Assembly: GCF_003387535.1 (NCBI RefSeq)
Contig: NZ_QUNR01000004.1
Span: 310,001-374,000 of the forward strand
Direction of reading: 5' to 3'
Origin: Paraperlucidibaca baekdonensis
GTDB taxonomy: Bacteria > Pseudomonadota > Gammaproteobacteria > Pseudomonadales > Moraxellaceae
Length of the DNA stretch: 64,000 nucleotides
The notes beneath the pieces were generated by a model. That model was not told the origin of the DNA and did not search any database. It was given only the letters and a program-made list of their open reading frames with translations. Each line of letters begins with the position of its first letter. Position 1 is the first letter of the stretch. A program made the translations under genes and the position numbers. Below, piece after piece: positions 20,538-31,070 of this stretch.

Positions 20538-20575
20538 TGATTGGGGTATGATCGAGCGCTACGTGGAGACTACGC

Positions 20576-21661
20576 ATGAGCCTTGAAGACACCCCCATTG
20601 ATGATGTGAACATCCGTTCCATCGATGTATTAGTAACGCCCGCCGAGCTGCGCAAAGCCCTACCGATGAGCCTTGGCGCGCACCGCACGGTGGCCGAAGG
20701 CCGTCAGGTCATTCGCAACATTCTCGATGGCAAAGACCATCGCTTGTTTGTGGTGATCGGCCCCTGCTCCATTCACGACCTCAAAGCCGCGCAGGAATAC
20801 GCCCAGCGCTTAAAAGCCTTGGCCGAGGAAGTCAGCGACAGCATTTATTTGGTCATGCGCGTGTATTTTGAAAAACCGCGCACCACCGTGGGCTGGAAAG
20901 GTCTGATTAACGACCCGCGCATGGATGACAGCTTCCGCATTGAAGAGGGTCTGCACATCGGTCGTCAGCTGCTCATTGAGCTCAATGAAATGGGCCTGCC
21001 CTGCGCCACCGAAGCACTCGACCCCATGTCGCCTCAATACTTGCACGACCTCATTGCCTGGTCGGCGATTGGCGCGCGCACCACCGAGTCGCAAACCCAT
21101 CGCGAAATGTCCTCAGGGCTGTCTAGCCCGGTTGGCTTTAAAAATGGCACCGATGGCGGCCTCACTGTCGCCACCAATGCGCTGCTCTCGGTACGAAACG
21201 CCCACAGCTTTTTAGGCATCAACAACGATGGCAAGGTCGCCGTCATTAACACCACCGGCAACGCCTACGGGCATGTGGTGCTGCGCGGCGGCGATGGCAA
21301 ACCTAACTACGACTCAGTCTCGGTGGCCTTAGCCGAGCGTGCGCTCGAGAAAGCCAAAGCGCCGATGAACATCATGATTGATGCCTCGCACGCCAACTCC
21401 AATAAAGACCCAGCCCTGCAACCGCTGGTCATGGATAACGTTGCCAATCAAATCGTTGAGGGCAATACCTCAATCATCGGCATGATGGTGGAGTCACACC
21501 TGAAGTTTGGTCGCCAAGACATCCCGAAAGACTTGAGCCAACTGGTCTATGGTCAGTCGGTAACCGATGGCTGCATTGATTGGGAAACTACTGAAAAAGC
21601 CGTGCGCTCGATGCGCGAGAAGATCAAAGCGGTGCTGCCAGGTCGTCGTCAGCCTTCATAA
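20576..21661 (+). CDS. 3-Deoxy-7-phosphoheptulonate (DAHP) synthase, class I
   Basis: First step of the shikimate pathway: condenses PEP and erythrose 4-phosphate. The 361 residues show the AroF/G/H-type motifs: VVIGPCSIHD, RVYFEKPRTTVGWKGLINDP, IGARTTESQTHREM, GFKNGTDGG and IDASHANSNKDP. The region after GFKNGTDGG resembles the Trp-sensitive AroH-like enzymes of Pseudomonas more than E. coli AroG, but allosteric specificity cannot be assigned by eye. A GGAG precedes the ATG, and a TATGAT -10-like sequence lies upstream in the 38-base gap after the permease. Confidence 0.94.
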   Translation: MSLEDTPIDDVNIRSIDVLVTPAELRKALPMSLGAHRTVAEGRQVIRNILDGKDHRLFVVIGPCSIHDLKAAQEYAQRLKALAEEVSDSIYLVMRVYFEKPRTTVGWKGLINDPRMDDSFRIEEGLHIGRQLLIELNEMGLPCATEALDPMSPQYLHDLIAWSAIGARTTESQTHREMSSGLSSPVGFKNGTDGGLTVATNALLSVRNAHSFLGINNDGKVAVINTTGNAYGHVVLRGGDGKPNYDSVSVALAERALEKAKAPMNIMIDASHANSNKDPALQPLVMDNVANQIVEGNTSIIGMMVESHLKFGRQDIPKDLSQLVYGQSVTDGCIDWETTEKAVRSMREKIKAVLPGRRQPS

Positions 21662-21706
21662 GTGAATGACTGACTGAGCGTGCCCATCTGGGCCGCTTAA
21701 GCAAAT

Positions 21707-21735
21707 AAAAAGCCCGGTCAATGCCGGGCTTTTTT
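21707..21735. terminator. Bidirectional terminator between DAHP synthase gene and nfuA
   Basis: AAAAAGCCCGG-TCAATG-CCGGGCTTTTTT: a six-base-pair GC stem flanked by A and T runs, serving both convergent genes. Confidence 0.92.
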
Positions 21736-21749
21736 GTAACGACAGCGGC

Positions 21750-22394
21750 TTATTTAAAATACGCGTTGTCTTTCACTGTGTGATCGGTCTCGTCAGTGAC
21801 CCGATGCAAATCGGGAATGGCCGCTTTTAACGTCGTCTCCACGCCCTGCTTCAAGGTCATATCGACCGCCGAGCAACCTTGGCAACCACCGCCAAACTTC
21901 AGCACCGCCACCCAGCCCTCGGGCTCCTCAAAGCAGCCGGTTAAGGTGACATTGCCATTGTGTGCAGCCAAACCGGGGTTTACCTCACTAAACAGCACAT
22001 GATTAATGCGCTCTTCGAGCGGGCTATCCGGTGAGATATTCGGCACTTTCGAGCGCGGCGCTTTAAAGGTGAGCTGACCGCCCATGCGATCCTTGTTGAA
22101 ATCAATCACGGCATCGACCAAATAGGTCACTGAGCGGCCATCAACATAGGCGGGGAATCCGTCGAAGTCGACGCGCACGTCATCGGGCTTTTCCTCACCC
22201 TTGGTGCAATAGGCCATGCAGCATTCAGCGCGTGGCGTGCCGGGATTTTCAACAAAAATACGCACGCCAATACCATCGCTGTTTTGCTTGGCCAGCAGCT
22301 CACGCAAATACCCTTGCGCAGCTTCGGTAATCTGTAAATTAGTCATGGCAGCGGCGTCGCCAACAACCATATGCTGTGTCTCTGGCTGACTCAT
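21750..22394 (-). CDS. nfuA: Fe-S biogenesis protein NfuA
   Basis: Carries and delivers [4Fe-4S] clusters to target enzymes, notably under oxidative or iron stress. The 214 residues have a degenerate A-type (IscA-like) N-terminal domain that has a C-C plus C pattern (AECCMAYC) and a C-terminal Nfu domain with the cluster-binding C171-Q-G-C174. The ATG at 22394 has a near-perfect ribosome binding site (TTAAGGAG), although it adds about 16 residues compared with E. coli NfuA; a second ATG at 22346 would give the standard N-terminus. It is divergent from metH. Confidence 0.94.
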   Translation of the reverse strand: MSQPETQHMVVGDAAAMTNLQITEAAQGYLRELLAKQNSDGIGVRIFVENPGTPRAECCMAYCTKGEEKPDDVRVDFDGFPAYVDGRSVTYLVDAVIDFNKDRMGGQLTFKAPRSKVPNISPDSPLEERINHVLFSEVNPGLAAHNGNVTLTGCFEEPEGWVAVLKFGGGCQGCSAVDMTLKQGVETTLKAAIPDLHRVTDETDHTVKDNAYFK

Positions 22395-22432
22395 GAACGC
22401 TCCTTAACGCGGCCATCGCATGGGTGGCCTGC

Positions 22433-22517
22433 AAAAAAATGGACATAAAGTATAGCATCTTGCGAGCAGGCCATGCCTTCGCCGTGGGCTTCTGTTAAAC
22501 TAAATATCCATTTTTTT
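22433..22517. promoter_or_regulatory. Spaced inverted repeat in the nfuA/metH gap
   Basis: AAAAAAATGGA at 22433-22443 and its exact complement TCCATTTTTTT at 22507-22517 bracket 63 bases holding smaller GC stems such as AGGC-CAT-GCCT. If transcribed it could fold into a long stem-loop ahead of metH; as DNA it is a symmetric A/T-tract pair around the divergent promoters. No recognised B12 or SAM riboswitch core is visible. Confidence 0.35.
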
Positions 22518-22533
22518 TGATAGATGATTGCCC

Positions 22534-25500
22534 ATGTCTCGCGCCGACCGTCTGAACAGTTTCCATCAGCAACTCGCCCAACGCATTTTGGTTCTCGACG
22601 GCGGTATGGGCACGATGATTCAGCAGCGCAAGCTTTCTGAGGAACAGTATCGCGGCGCGCGCTTTGCCGACTGGCCACGCGATGTGAAAGGCAATAATGA
22701 CCTGCTGGTACTGAGCCAACCCGACATCATTGCCGAGATTCACGGCGCGTATTTGGCGGCCGGCGCCGACATCATTGAAACCAACTCCTTTAACGGCACG
22801 CAAGTGTCCATGGCCGACTACGGCATGGAGTCATTGGTCACCGAGCTCAATTTTGAAGCCGCGGCACTCGCACGCCGTGTCGCCGATGAGTTCACCTCAC
22901 GTGAACCGCAGAAACCGCGCTATGTTGCGGGTGTCATTGGCCCGACTTCACGCACCTGCTCGATCTCACCGGATGTCAACAATCCGGCTTTCCGCAATGT
23001 CAGTTTCGACTTACTGGTGGAAAATTACCTCGAGGCCACATTAGCCTTGATCGATGGCGGCGCTGACCTGATTCTCATCGAAACCGTGTTTGACACGCTC
23101 AATGCCAAGGCCGCAATTTTTGCCGTGCAAGAGGCCTTTGCGCAATCTGGCACCACCTTGCCGATCATGATCTCCGGCACCATTACCGATGCTTCCGGCC
23201 GCACGCTGTCGGGCCAAACCGCTGAGGCCTTTTGGAACTCGGTGCGTCATGCCAAACCCATTTCCATTGGCTTTAACTGCGCGCTTGGCGGCAAAGAGTT
23301 GCGCCCGTATGTGCAAGAACTTGCGACTAAGGCCGACACCTTTGTCAGTGCCCACCCCAATGCTGGTCTGCCCAATGCCTTTGGCGAATACGACGAAACG
23401 CCGGAACAGACGGCTGCGATCATCGAAGAGTTTGCCGCTAGTGGCTTTTTAAATATCGTTGGCGGCTGCTGCGGTACCATGCCCACGCACATCGAAGCGA
23501 TTGCTAAAGCGGTGGCCGATAAAGCCCCGCGCGTGGTGCCTGAGTTGCCGCGTGCCTGCCGACTCTCAGGACTTGAGCCATTTACGATTGGTGCAGACAG
23601 CCTGTTTGTCAATGTCGGCGAGCGCACCAACATCACCGGCTCGAAAAAATTCGCGCGCTTAATTCGCGAAGAAAACTACGCCGAAGCGCTGGAGATTGCC
23701 CGCCAGCAAGTCGATAACGGCGCGCAAATCGTCGATATCAATATGGATGAGGGCATGCTCGACTCGCTCGGCGCCATGGTGAAATTTCTCAATATGGCCG
23801 CCACCGAACCGGACATTTGCCGCGTGCCGTTTATGGTCGACTCCTCGAAATGGGAGATTATTGAGGCTGGCCTCAAGTGCATCCAAGGTAAATCAGTGGT
23901 GAACTCGATCTCCATGAAAGAAGGCGTGGACGAGTTCAAAGAGCGCGCGCGCCTGTGTATGCGCTATGGCGCCGCCGTCATCGTCATGGCCTTCGATGAA
24001 AAAGGCCAGGCCGACACCGCCGCGCGCAAAGCCGAAATCTGCAAACGCTCCTACGATATTTTAGTCAATGAAGTCGGCTTTCCGCCCGAAGACATTATTT
24101 TCGATCCCAACGTCTTTGCCGTGGCCACCGGCATTGAGGAGCACAACAACTACGCCGTCGATTTCATCGAGGCCTGCACCTACATCACCAACAACCTGCC
24201 TTACGCGAAAATTTCCGGCGGCATCTCCAATGTGTCATTTTCCTTCCGCGGCAATGAGCTGGTGCGCGAAGCCATCCACTCGGTATTCCTCTACCACGCG
24301 ATTCGCGAAGGCTTAACCATGGGCATCGTCAATGCCGGTCAGTTGGCGATCTACGAAGACATTCCGGCCGAGCTCAAAGCCTGTGTCGAAGATGTCATTT
24401 TGAATACGCGCGAAGACGGCACCGAGCGCCTGCTGGCACTCGCCGAGCGCTATCGCGGCGAAGGTGGTAAGCAAATTGTTGAGGATCTTTCGTGGCGCGA
24501 ATGGCCCGTCAATAAACGCCTGGAACATGCGCTGGTGAAAGGCATCACCACGTATATCGTGGAAGATACCGAACTCTCACGCCAGCAAGCCGAGCGCCCG
24601 ATTCACGTCATTGAAGGCCCGCTCATGGACGGCATGAATGTGGTCGGCGACCTGTTTGGCTCGGGCAAAATGTTTTTGCCACAGGTAGTCAAATCCGCTC
24701 GCGTCATGAAGCAAGCCGTGAACCACCTGATTCCGTTTATTGAAGAAGAGAAAAACGGCGTGGTGGAGGCCAAAGGCAAAGTCTTAATGGCCACCGTGAA
24801 AGGCGACGTGCATGACATCGGCAAAAATATCGTCGGCGTGGTACTCGGCTGCAATGGCTATGACATCGTCGATATGGGCGTGATGGTACCGGCCGACAAA
24901 ATCTTGCAAACCGCCATCGATGAAAAAGTCGACATCATTGGTCTGTCAGGCCTGATCACGCCCTCGCTGGATGAAATGGTGCATGTGGCGCGCGAAATGC
25001 AGCGCCTCGACTTTAAGATCCCGCTGCTGATTGGCGGTGCGACCACCTCGAAGGCACACACGGCGGTAAAAATCGATCCGCATTACAGCAATGATGCGGT
25101 GATTTATGTCGCTGATGCCTCGCGCGCCGTGGGTGTGGTCACCACATTGCTCAATAAAACCGCCAAGCCGGCATTTGTTGCCGAACGCCGCGCCGAATAC
25201 GCCGAGACGCGCGAGCGCATCAACAGCCGTGAGCCACGCGGCAAGCGCCTAAGCTACACCGAGGCAGTCGCCGCAGGCTTAACAAGCGATTGGTCAACCG
25301 CCACGCCGGTCACGCCAAAACAGCTTGGTGTGCAGGTCTTTGATCATTACGATCTCGCTGAACTGGTCGAGTATTTCGACTGGCAGCCATTTTTCATGGC
25401 CTGGAGCCTGCACGGCAAATACCCCGCCATTTTGCAAGATGACGTGGTCGGTGAGGCTGCCCGCGACTTATTTAACGATGCCCAAACGATGCTTGAGCGC

Positions 25501-26235
25501 ATCATTGCCGAGAAGCATTTCCGTGTGCGCGGTGTCATAGGTTTGTGGCCCGCCAACCGCATTGGCGCCGATGACGTGCGCGTTTGGGCCGATGCCGAGA
25601 AGTCCGAGCGGCTCGGCGAGATCCATAGCTTGCGCATGCAAAATGAGCAAGTCAGCGGCAAGCCCAACTTGTCATTGGCCGATTTTGTTGCCCCCGAAGA
25701 CAGCGGCAAAGATGACTATGTGGGCGGTTTCACGGTCTCGGTACACGGCGCCGATGAGTTTGCGCAAACCTTCGAAGATTCCGGCGACACTTACAACAGC
25801 ATCTTGATTAAATCGCTAGCTGACCGTTTTGCCGAGGCCTTCGCCGAGCGCCTACATCAGCGCGTACGCTTGGAGTTTTGGGGCTATGCCGCCGATGAGA
25901 TACTCGATAATAGCGATCTCATTGCCGAGAAATATGCCGGTATACGCCCCGCACCGGGCTACCCCGCCTGCCCAGATCACACCGAAAAAGCCGAGCTGTT
26001 TCGCTGGCTCAATGCCACCGAAAACACCGGCACCGTGCTCACCGAGCATTTCGCCATGTACCCCACGGCAGCGGTCTCCGGCTGGTACTTCGCGCATCCG
26101 CAGGCGAGCTATTTTAATGTCGGCAAACTTGGCGAAGATCAGGTCAAGGACTATGCTGAGCGCAAGGGCTGGGACATGCCGACCGCTGAGCGTTGGCTAA
26201 TGCCCAATTTAGGCTATGATGTGAGCAATAACTAA
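22534..26235 (+). CDS. metH: Cobalamin-dependent methionine synthase
   Basis: Transfers a methyl group from methyltetrahydrofolate to homocysteine via B12. The 1233-residue protein has all modules: homocysteine domain with zinc ligands C249 and C312-C313, pterin-binding domain ([13 protein letters not shown]), B12 cap and Rossmann domains with the cobalt-ligand H760 in [12 protein letters not shown], and the C-terminal AdoMet reactivation domain ([12 protein letters not shown]). The chosen ATG is at 22534; an in-frame TTG six bases upstream is possible. B12 must be made or imported by the cell. Confidence 0.97.
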   Translation: MSRADRLNSFHQQLAQRILVLDGGMGTMIQQRKLSEEQYRGARFADWPRDVKGNNDLLVLSQPDIIAEIHGAYLAAGADIIETNSFNGTQVSMADYGMESLVTELNFEAAALARRVADEFTSREPQKPRYVAGVIGPTSRTCSISPDVNNPAFRNVSFDLLVENYLEATLALIDGGADLILIETVFDTLNAKAAIFAVQEAFAQSGTTLPIMISGTITDASGRTLSGQTAEAFWNSVRHAKPISIGFNCALGGKELRPYVQELATKADTFVSAHPNAGLPNAFGEYDETPEQTAAIIEEFAASGFLNIVGGCCGTMPTHIEAIAKAVADKAPRVVPELPRACRLSGLEPFTIGADSLFVNVGERTNITGSKKFARLIREENYAEALEIARQQVDNGAQIVDINMDEGMLDSLGAMVKFLNMAATEPDICRVPFMVDSSKWEIIEAGLKCIQGKSVVNSISMKEGVDEFKERARLCMRYGAAVIVMAFDEKGQADTAARKAEICKRSYDILVNEVGFPPEDIIFDPNVFAVATGIEEHNNYAVDFIEACTYITNNLPYAKISGGISNVSFSFRGNELVREAIHSVFLYHAIREGLTMGIVNAGQLAIYEDIPAELKACVEDVILNTREDGTERLLALAERYRGEGGKQIVEDLSWREWPVNKRLEHALVKGITTYIVEDTELSRQQAERPIHVIEGPLMDGMNVVGDLFGSGKMFLPQVVKSARVMKQAVNHLIPFIEEEKNGVVEAKGKVLMATVKGDVHDIGKNIVGVVLGCNGYDIVDMGVMVPADKILQTAIDEKVDIIGLSGLITPSLDEMVHVAREMQRLDFKIPLLIGGATTSKAHTAVKIDPHYSNDAVIYVADASRAVGVVTTLLNKTAKPAFVAERRAEYAETRERINSREPRGKRLSYTEAVAAGLTSDWSTATPVTPKQLGVQVFDHYDLAELVEYFDWQPFFMAWSLHGKYPAILQDDVVGEAARDLFNDAQTMLERIIAEKHFRVRGVIGLWPANRIGADDVRVWADAEKSERLGEIHSLRMQNEQVSGKPNLSLADFVAPEDSGKDDYVGGFTVSVHGADEFAQTFEDSGDTYNSILIKSLADRFAEAFAERLHQRVRLEFWGYAADEILDNSDLIAEKYAGIRPAPGYPACPDHTEKAELFRWLNATENTGTVLTEHFAMYPTAAVSGWYFAHPQASYFNVGKLGEDQVKDYAERKGWDMPTAERWLMPNLGYDVSNN

Positions 26236-26237
26236 AC

Positions 26238-26265
26238 GATCGGCACGAACCCTCCGTGACCGATC
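26238..26265 (+). other. Hairpin after metH
   Basis: GATCGG-CACG pairs with CGTG-A-CCGATC, one bulged base, three bases after the metH stop. There is no T run, so it may be a processing or stability element between metH and the small downstream gene rather than a terminator. Confidence 0.35.
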
Positions 26266-26313
26266 ACAAGATCTGGTCACGCCCTTGAGGCGTCAAACAG
26301 ACGGAGGTATTGA

Positions 26314-26562
26314 GTGCCCAATGGTTACAGCAACCCCGCTCCACCCGGTGGCGTAAAACTGAAAAAACGCACGCGCTTTCGCATGGCTGTCAGCCGTATA
26401 TTGCGTAGTGGTTTTAATGTCGCCGGCTTGAAAAAAACCGATCTCGATGAAAACGCCGAAGCCGCTGAGATTTTTGTGCTCACCGGCATCTTAGTGACGT
26501 TGCTGACCATCGCGGCGATTTGGTTTGGCCTGCAACAATTTCTTGAGGCCATGCACCAATAA
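26314..26562 (+). CDS. Small single-span membrane protein, possibly DUF2970-like
   Basis: An 82-residue protein with a basic N-terminal half (KLKKRTRFRMAVSRILRS) and one C-terminal membrane segment (roughly residues 52-75, IFVLTGILVTLLTIAAIWFGL). Start is GTG at 26314, with an excellent ribosome binding site ACGGAGG six bases upstream, which supports it being real. The layout (basic region, short linker, one helix) recalls DUF2970, but the match is weak. It sits 78 bases after metH, and its stop codon directly abuts that of the convergent sohB. Function unknown. Confidence 0.65.
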   Translation: MPNGYSNPAPPGGVKLKKRTRFRMAVSRILRSGFNVAGLKKTDLDENAEAAEIFVLTGILVTLLTIAAIWFGLQQFLEAMHQ

Positions 26563-27612
26563 TTACACGCGTGGGCTGTGCACACTGCGTTGCCACCAGC
26601 GCAACAGCAGGTTATCGATCGAGCTCGTCGCCGCAATGCCTAAGCGCTGACCTAAGGTCTTTTTCTCGCGCCAATGCAGCGCAAACAGTTCGGCCTCCGC
26701 GGCGCGTTGGCGCAAATAATCATCGCTAGTTTGTAGGCTATCGACTAAGCCAAGGCTCAATGCTTGTTGGCCATACCAATGCTCGCCGGTCGCCACCACG
26801 GCCAAATCCACTTGCGAACGCCATTGCGCCACATGGGCTTTAAACAGCTCGTGGGTATCGTTGAGATCTTCCTGGAACTTGGCGCGGCCCTCGTCGGTGT
26901 TTTCGCCGATCATCGTCAGCGTGCGCTTGTATTGACCGGCGGTCATCAGCTCCACGTCGATGTCATTTTTCTTCAATAAGCGATGCACATTGGGGATTTG
27001 AGCGACCACACCTATCGAGCCAATCACCGCAAATGGCGCGGCAATCAGCTGGTCGGCTAAACACGCCATCATGTAGCCACCGCTGGCAGCAACGGCATCG
27101 ACGCAGATCGTTAAACGAATACCGGCGGCACGAATGCGCGCGAGCTGCGAAGAGGCCAGGCCGTAGCTGTGCACGAGACCACCAGGGCTCTCTAAGACCA
27201 GCACGACTTCATCGCGCTCAGGCACTGCCACGGCGAGCAACGCCGAGATTTCATGGCGTAATTGCGCCACGGCTGAGGCCGCCATATCGCCAGTAAAACG
27301 CAGCACATAGACCTGCGCTTTCGGGCTCGCCTCGGTGGTCTGTTTAGCGGCTTTTTTCTCGGCCTTGGCTTTGGCTTTGCGGGCTTTGCGCTCTGCTTTT
27401 TGGGCGGCATCATCCCACACCAAACTGCGCAGCGCGTCGGCCTCCGCATCGAAGCGATCGTTCAACGCCTCAACCGCCAAATGCCCCAATGGCATGCCGG
27501 GCATATCACCGCGACGCGCACGACCAAGCATCAGCATAACCATGATGACCAGCACCGCCACCGTTACCCCTTTGGCCAAAAATAGGCCGTAATTTGCAAA
27601 CCACTCAAGCAT
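26563..27612 (-). CDS. sohB: Inner-membrane peptidase SohB (S49 family)
   Basis: A signal-peptide-peptidase-like serine protease anchored in the inner membrane, active side in the periplasm. From the ATG at 27612 the 349 residues have an N-terminal membrane segment, a charged Lys/Ala-rich linker, and the S49 domain with the nucleophile in VAASGGYMMAC and the general-base Lys in TAGQYKRTLT. The closest match I recall is E. coli SohB along its whole length, including the C-terminal LLLRWWQR. The start lies inside the end of nudC (8-base overlap). Last gene of a five-gene operon. Confidence 0.93.
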   Translation of the reverse strand: MLEWFANYGLFLAKGVTVAVLVIMVMLMLGRARRGDMPGMPLGHLAVEALNDRFDAEADALRSLVWDDAAQKAERKARKAKAKAEKKAAKQTTEASPKAQVYVLRFTGDMAASAVAQLRHEISALLAVAVPERDEVVLVLESPGGLVHSYGLASSQLARIRAAGIRLTICVDAVAASGGYMMACLADQLIAAPFAVIGSIGVVAQIPNVHRLLKKNDIDVELMTAGQYKRTLTMIGENTDEGRAKFQEDLNDTHELFKAHVAQWRSQVDLAVVATGEHWYGQQALSLGLVDSLQTSDDYLRQRAAEAELFALHWREKKTLGQRLGIAATSSIDNLLLRWWQRSVHSPRV

Positions 27613-28447
27613 GTTTTCTCTCAGCAATAAATTGATCAATTAGTGCTCGGGCAATGCTGCCTTTTGGCGGCACCACCGGCAATTGCTCATAATGAAAAAA
27701 TTGCGCATCGGCAATTTCGTCTTCTTGGCAGACAATCTCACCGCTCACGTAGTCGGCAAAAAAGCCGAGCATCAGGCTGCTCGAAAATGGCCACGACTGG
27801 CTGGCGTGATAACGAATATTGGCAATCTCCACGCCGACCTCTTCGCGCACTTCGCGAATCAGCGTTTGCTCGGCACTTTCACCAGCCTCCATAAAACCGG
27901 CCAAGGCACTGTACATGCCATTGGTAAAGCGCGTGGCCTGCGCCAAGAGCAGCTCATCACCACGAGAAATAATCGCAATCACGCAGGGGTTGATGCGCGG
28001 ATACACCGAGCTGCCACAGGGTGCGCAGACGCGTGCTCGTTCGCCACGCGCATGCGCCTGCATGGGGCCGCCGCAACGGCCACAAAATTGGTGCGTCTCG
28101 GACCATTCCAGCACTTGCATGCAGCGCCCAAGCAAGTCAAAGCCTACCGGTGTTAGCAAGGCAAGCAGGCTGCGCACATCGACCCAGATAAAGCCATCGG
28201 GGGCGATGCTCAGTGACCATGCCATGGCCGGCTCAGCGCCCCAAGGTCCGGAAAAATTGCCCATATAATGCCAGGGCACGCTGGATTCGATATGCCAGAA
28301 CAGCTCATCATAGCGCGGCAGACGATCGGCCAGCAGGCCCTCGGCGTGCTCGCGTAAGAGCACGCGCGGCCCATCCATGACCACAGCAAAAGCCTGCTTG
28401 GGAATCGCACCTTGCCAGTGTGTCGCTGGCTGCAAAAGCTCAGTCAT
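27605..28447 (-). CDS. nudC: NADH pyrophosphatase / NAD-cap decapping hydrolase
   Basis: Hydrolyses NAD(H) and removes NAD caps from RNA 5' ends. The 280-residue sequence has the zinc ribbon (FCGRCGG...VCAPCG) and the complete Nudix box G-x5-E-x7-REVREEVGV, followed by the NudC-type SQPWPF-like motif ASQSWPFSSSLM. The ATG at 28447 overlaps the dnaQ stop by eight bases, which decides the start. Co-transcription with dnaQ and rnhA groups nucleic-acid and nucleotide housekeeping enzymes. Confidence 0.93.
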   Translation of the reverse strand: MTELLQPATHWQGAIPKQAFAVVMDGPRVLLREHAEGLLADRLPRYDELFWHIESSVPWHYMGNFSGPWGAEPAMAWSLSIAPDGFIWVDVRSLLALLTPVGFDLLGRCMQVLEWSETHQFCGRCGGPMQAHARGERARVCAPCGSSVYPRINPCVIAIISRGDELLLAQATRFTNGMYSALAGFMEAGESAEQTLIREVREEVGVEIANIRYHASQSWPFSSSLMLGFFADYVSGEIVCQEDEIADAQFFHYEQLPVVPPKGSIARALIDQFIAERKHA

Positions 28448-29159
28448 AGCGACGAAACAGGCATTGCCCGCCCTCGGCGTTGGCGTCGAGCACGGCGAGC
28501 TGTTCGGCATGCGCCGCGAGCTCATCAGCCGTGGCAGGCACTACCGGCAAGGGTCTGCGATCGGCCGCCAAGCGCTTGATAGACTTGGACTTGTCGCTGC
28601 CTTGACCATCGGACTTTTCATCTTGACCGAGCTGCAGGCCAACCTGACCGCCGGTCATGGCCAAATACACATCGGCCAAAATTTCCGCGTCGAGCAAGGC
28701 GCCGTGCAAAGTGCGTTCGCGATTATCGGCGCCATAACGCCGCGCTAGCGCATCGAGATTATTTTTCTGACCCGGATGTTTTGCGCGCGCCATGGGCAAG
28801 GTATCGAGCACCGTGCAAATATCGGTAATCGGCGGCAAATCCAGCAAGGCCATCTCGTGGTTGAGAAAGCCGATATCGAAGGGGGCGTTATGAATGACTA
28901 ATTCGGCCCCTTCAACAAAGTCGCGAAACGCCATGGCAATTTCATTAAAGCGTGGCTTATCGGCGAGAAACTCAGCGCTAATACCATGCACACGCTGGGC
29001 ATCGGGGTCGATGTCCCGATCGGGCTGCACATAGTAATGAAAGCTCTGCCCGGTGAGGCGGCGATTGACCACCTCTAAGCAGCCCAGTTCAATGAGGCGG
29101 TGCCCACGCGAGGGATCGAGACCCGTGGTCTCGGTGTCTAAAATAATCTGTCGGCTCAT
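28440..29159 (-). CDS. dnaQ: DNA polymerase III epsilon subunit (proofreading exonuclease)
   Basis: The 3'-5' exonuclease of the replicative polymerase. In 239 residues the DEDDh motifs appear in order: D7-T-E9 in [10 protein letters not shown], the second Asp in [13 protein letters not shown], and the His/Asp pair in [21 protein letters not shown]. The C-terminal tail carries the region that binds the alpha subunit. The start overlaps the rnhA stop as ATGA. In E. coli the two genes are divergent; here and in Pseudomonas-like genomes they run in the same direction. Confidence 0.95.
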   Translation of the reverse strand: MSRQIILDTETTGLDPSRGHRLIELGCLEVVNRRLTGQSFHYYVQPDRDIDPDAQRVHGISAEFLADKPRFNEIAMAFRDFVEGAELVIHNAPFDIGFLNHEMALLDLPPITDICTVLDTLPMARAKHPGQKNNLDALARRYGADNRERTLHGALLDAEILADVYLAMTGGQVGLQLGQDEKSDGQGSDKSKSIKRLAADRRPLPVVPATADELAAHAEQLAVLDANAEGGQCLFRRYD

Positions 29160-29596
29160 CGTGCTAGTCCTGTATCGATTGCCTCGGTGGCGAGTTTATC
29201 CACCGCTTCATTACCGGGGTCGCCGGCATGGCCCTTGACCCAGCGCCAATCCACCACATGGGGCTCGGCGGCGACAATTAATGCCTGCCAAATATCGGCA
29301 TTTTTTACCGGCTGCTTGGCGGCTGTTTTCCAGCCCCGTGCCTGCCAGCCCGGCAGCCATTCGCTCATGCCTTTGCGCAAGTACTCCGAGTCTGTCCACA
29401 GCACCACGCGTGATGGCGATTTCAGCGCGCGCAAAGCCATCAACGCGGCCGTCAGCTCCATGCGATTATTCGTGGTCGCTGGCTCATATCCTGATATCGA
29501 CTTTTCATGCACACCGCTGCGGAGCAACGCGCCCCAGCCGCCAGGGCCGGGATTACCGCGGCAAGCACCATCGGTATAAATCACCACCTCATTCAT
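29156..29596 (-). CDS. rnhA: Ribonuclease HI
   Basis: Degrades RNA in RNA-DNA hybrids, removing primers and R-loops. The 146 residues have the RNase H fold with D9 in [16 protein letters not shown], the Glu in [10 protein letters not shown], the Asp in [11 protein letters not shown] and the C-terminal Asp in GNEAVDKLA, plus the basic protrusion region [14 protein letters not shown]. The ATG at 29596 overlaps the methyltransferase stop by eight bases, indicating translational coupling. Confidence 0.96.
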   Translation of the reverse strand: MNEVVIYTDGACRGNPGPGGWGALLRSGVHEKSISGYEPATTNNRMELTAALMALRALKSPSRVVLWTDSEYLRKGMSEWLPGWQARGWKTAAKQPVKNADIWQALIVAAEPHVVDWRWVKGHAGDPGNEAVDKLATEAIDTGLAR

Positions 29597-30242
29597 GCGT
29601 ATTCCTGTGTTTAATACTCGGCCAAGCCGCCGCCCAAGCCGACCGATTGTTTGTGTTTTTCTCGCCTAGCGGCGTCACGCGGTAGGTAGTTTTTTGCCAA
29701 TGCTGCACACACCATTGCGCCACTGGTAAATAGCGCTGCCAGGGCGCGACCCAATAGCGCGCCAGCGGAGCCGGCAGCAAGCTCAGTCGCCTCACATCGC
29801 CCCAATGTTGCGCTTGTAGCTGCCACCCTAACGCCTGCGCTTGCGCCATGCCGGCACGACACCATTGCGCCAAATGCGCTTGCGGGATAAGCATCAACAC
29901 GCGTCCGTCATCGGCCAGACAGCTATCCATTTCGGTCAGCACGCGCGACTGGCGCGCCACAGTAGCGGTGTTCCAGGCCATGAGCACCGCATCGAAAGTT
30001 TGCGGCCGAAAAGGCCAGGCTTGCGGATCGATAACCGCTGCCGCGCAGTCATCATCAGCCGTTGCCACCACATGTTTGTGTAAGGGTCGCGAGCTGGGCA
30101 TATCGCGCAATGCCGGTGGCAAATCGACCAATAGCGCAGACACACCATGACAGCTGGGCAATGCCAAGCGCCACGCCTGCTGCTCACGCTCGCTCAACGG
30201 TGGCCATGGGGTGCGTGCTGTGCGGCTTTGGTGTAATTTCAT
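29589..30242 (-). CDS. SAM-dependent methyltransferase-like protein (YafS position)
   Basis: A 217-residue protein with a class I methyltransferase-like arrangement: an acidic turn [25 protein letters not shown] corresponding to the post-I/motif IV region and [12 protein letters not shown] like motif V. The glycine-rich motif I is not clear, so activity is uncertain. E. coli yafS occupies the same place between gloB and rnhA. The ATG at 30242 is chosen over a GTG six bases upstream. It is divergent from gloB with only 30 bases between starts and heads the rnhA-dnaQ-nudC-sohB operon. Confidence 0.7.
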   Translation of the reverse strand: MKLHQSRTARTPWPPLSEREQQAWRLALPSCHGVSALLVDLPPALRDMPSSRPLHKHVVATADDDCAAAVIDPQAWPFRPQTFDAVLMAWNTATVARQSRVLTEMDSCLADDGRVLMLIPQAHLAQWCRAGMAQAQALGWQLQAQHWGDVRRLSLLPAPLARYWVAPWQRYLPVAQWCVQHWQKTTYRVTPLGEKNTNNRSAWAAAWPSIKHRNTHE

Positions 30243-30272
30243 GGCCACGATTATTGAACTTAAGACCCCATC

Positions 30273-31052
30273 ATGTCATCACCTCAAACACCGATCATCA
30301 CGCCATTACCCTGCTTTATTGATAATTATATGTGGCATATCGCTACGCCCGAGGGTGATTGGGTCGTTGATCCTGGCGATGCCAACGTAGTGCTCGCGCA
30401 TCAGCGCACCCGCGAAAAGCCGTTAATTGGCATACTCATTACGCACCACCACCTGGACCACACCGCCGGTATTGCGGCGCTTGTTGAGGCCTTTGCTATG
30501 CCCGTCTATGGGCCAAATGAAGTACGCGAGGGCATTAGCCATTACGTGACGAGTTCGCAGCGCTGGCAGCTAGCCGGGTTGGGTAATGTCGACATTATCG
30601 ATGTGGCAGCGCACACACGCGGCCATATTGCCTTTTATTTGGCAGATCACGGACAGCTCCTGTGTGGCGATAGTTTGTTTAGCGCGGGGTGTGGCCGGCT
30701 ATTTGAAGGTACACCAGCCGATCTCGCGCGCGTTATGGCAACCATTAGTACGTTACCGTCTACCACCATGATCTACCCAACCCACGAATACACCGCCGCC
30801 AATATACGCTTTGCCCAAGCTGTTGAGCCCAACAACGCCGCGCTGGCAGACTACGCCGAGCAAGTGGCTCAATGGCGCGCCGCCGATCGCCCCAGCCTGC
30901 CCACGACATTGGCGCGTGAGTTAGCCATCAACCCCTTTTTGCGCAGTCACGAGGCCAGCGTCGTTGAAGCGGCAAGCGCACACGCCCAACGTAGCCTGCA
31001 AAGCGGCGAACAAACCTTGGCAACACTGCGCGCTTGGAAAGACAATTTTTAG
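30273..31052 (+). CDS. gloB: Hydroxyacylglutathione hydrolase (glyoxalase II)
   Basis: Hydrolyses S-lactoylglutathione to lactate and glutathione, the second step of methylglyoxal detoxification. The 259-residue metallo-beta-lactamase fold has THHHLDHTAG (binuclear metal site), the later metal-binding HTRGH and CGDSLFSAGCGRLFEGT, and YPTHEYT. The C-terminal domain holds the glutathione-binding basic residues typical of GloB. It is 18 bases upstream of mltD. Confidence 0.94.
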   Translation: MSSPQTPIITPLPCFIDNYMWHIATPEGDWVVDPGDANVVLAHQRTREKPLIGILITHHHLDHTAGIAALVEAFAMPVYGPNEVREGISHYVTSSQRWQLAGLGNVDIIDVAAHTRGHIAFYLADHGQLLCGDSLFSAGCGRLFEGTPADLARVMATISTLPSTTMIYPTHEYTAANIRFAQAVEPNNAALADYAEQVAQWRAADRPSLPTTLARELAINPFLRSHEASVVEAASAHAQRSLQSGEQTLATLRAWKDNF

Positions 31053-31070
31053 TACACTGCGTTAAAAATA

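Noticed and set aside
22395-22533. Possible cobalamin or SAM riboswitch before metH
   Set aside because: None of the conserved core boxes is present in this 139-base stretch.
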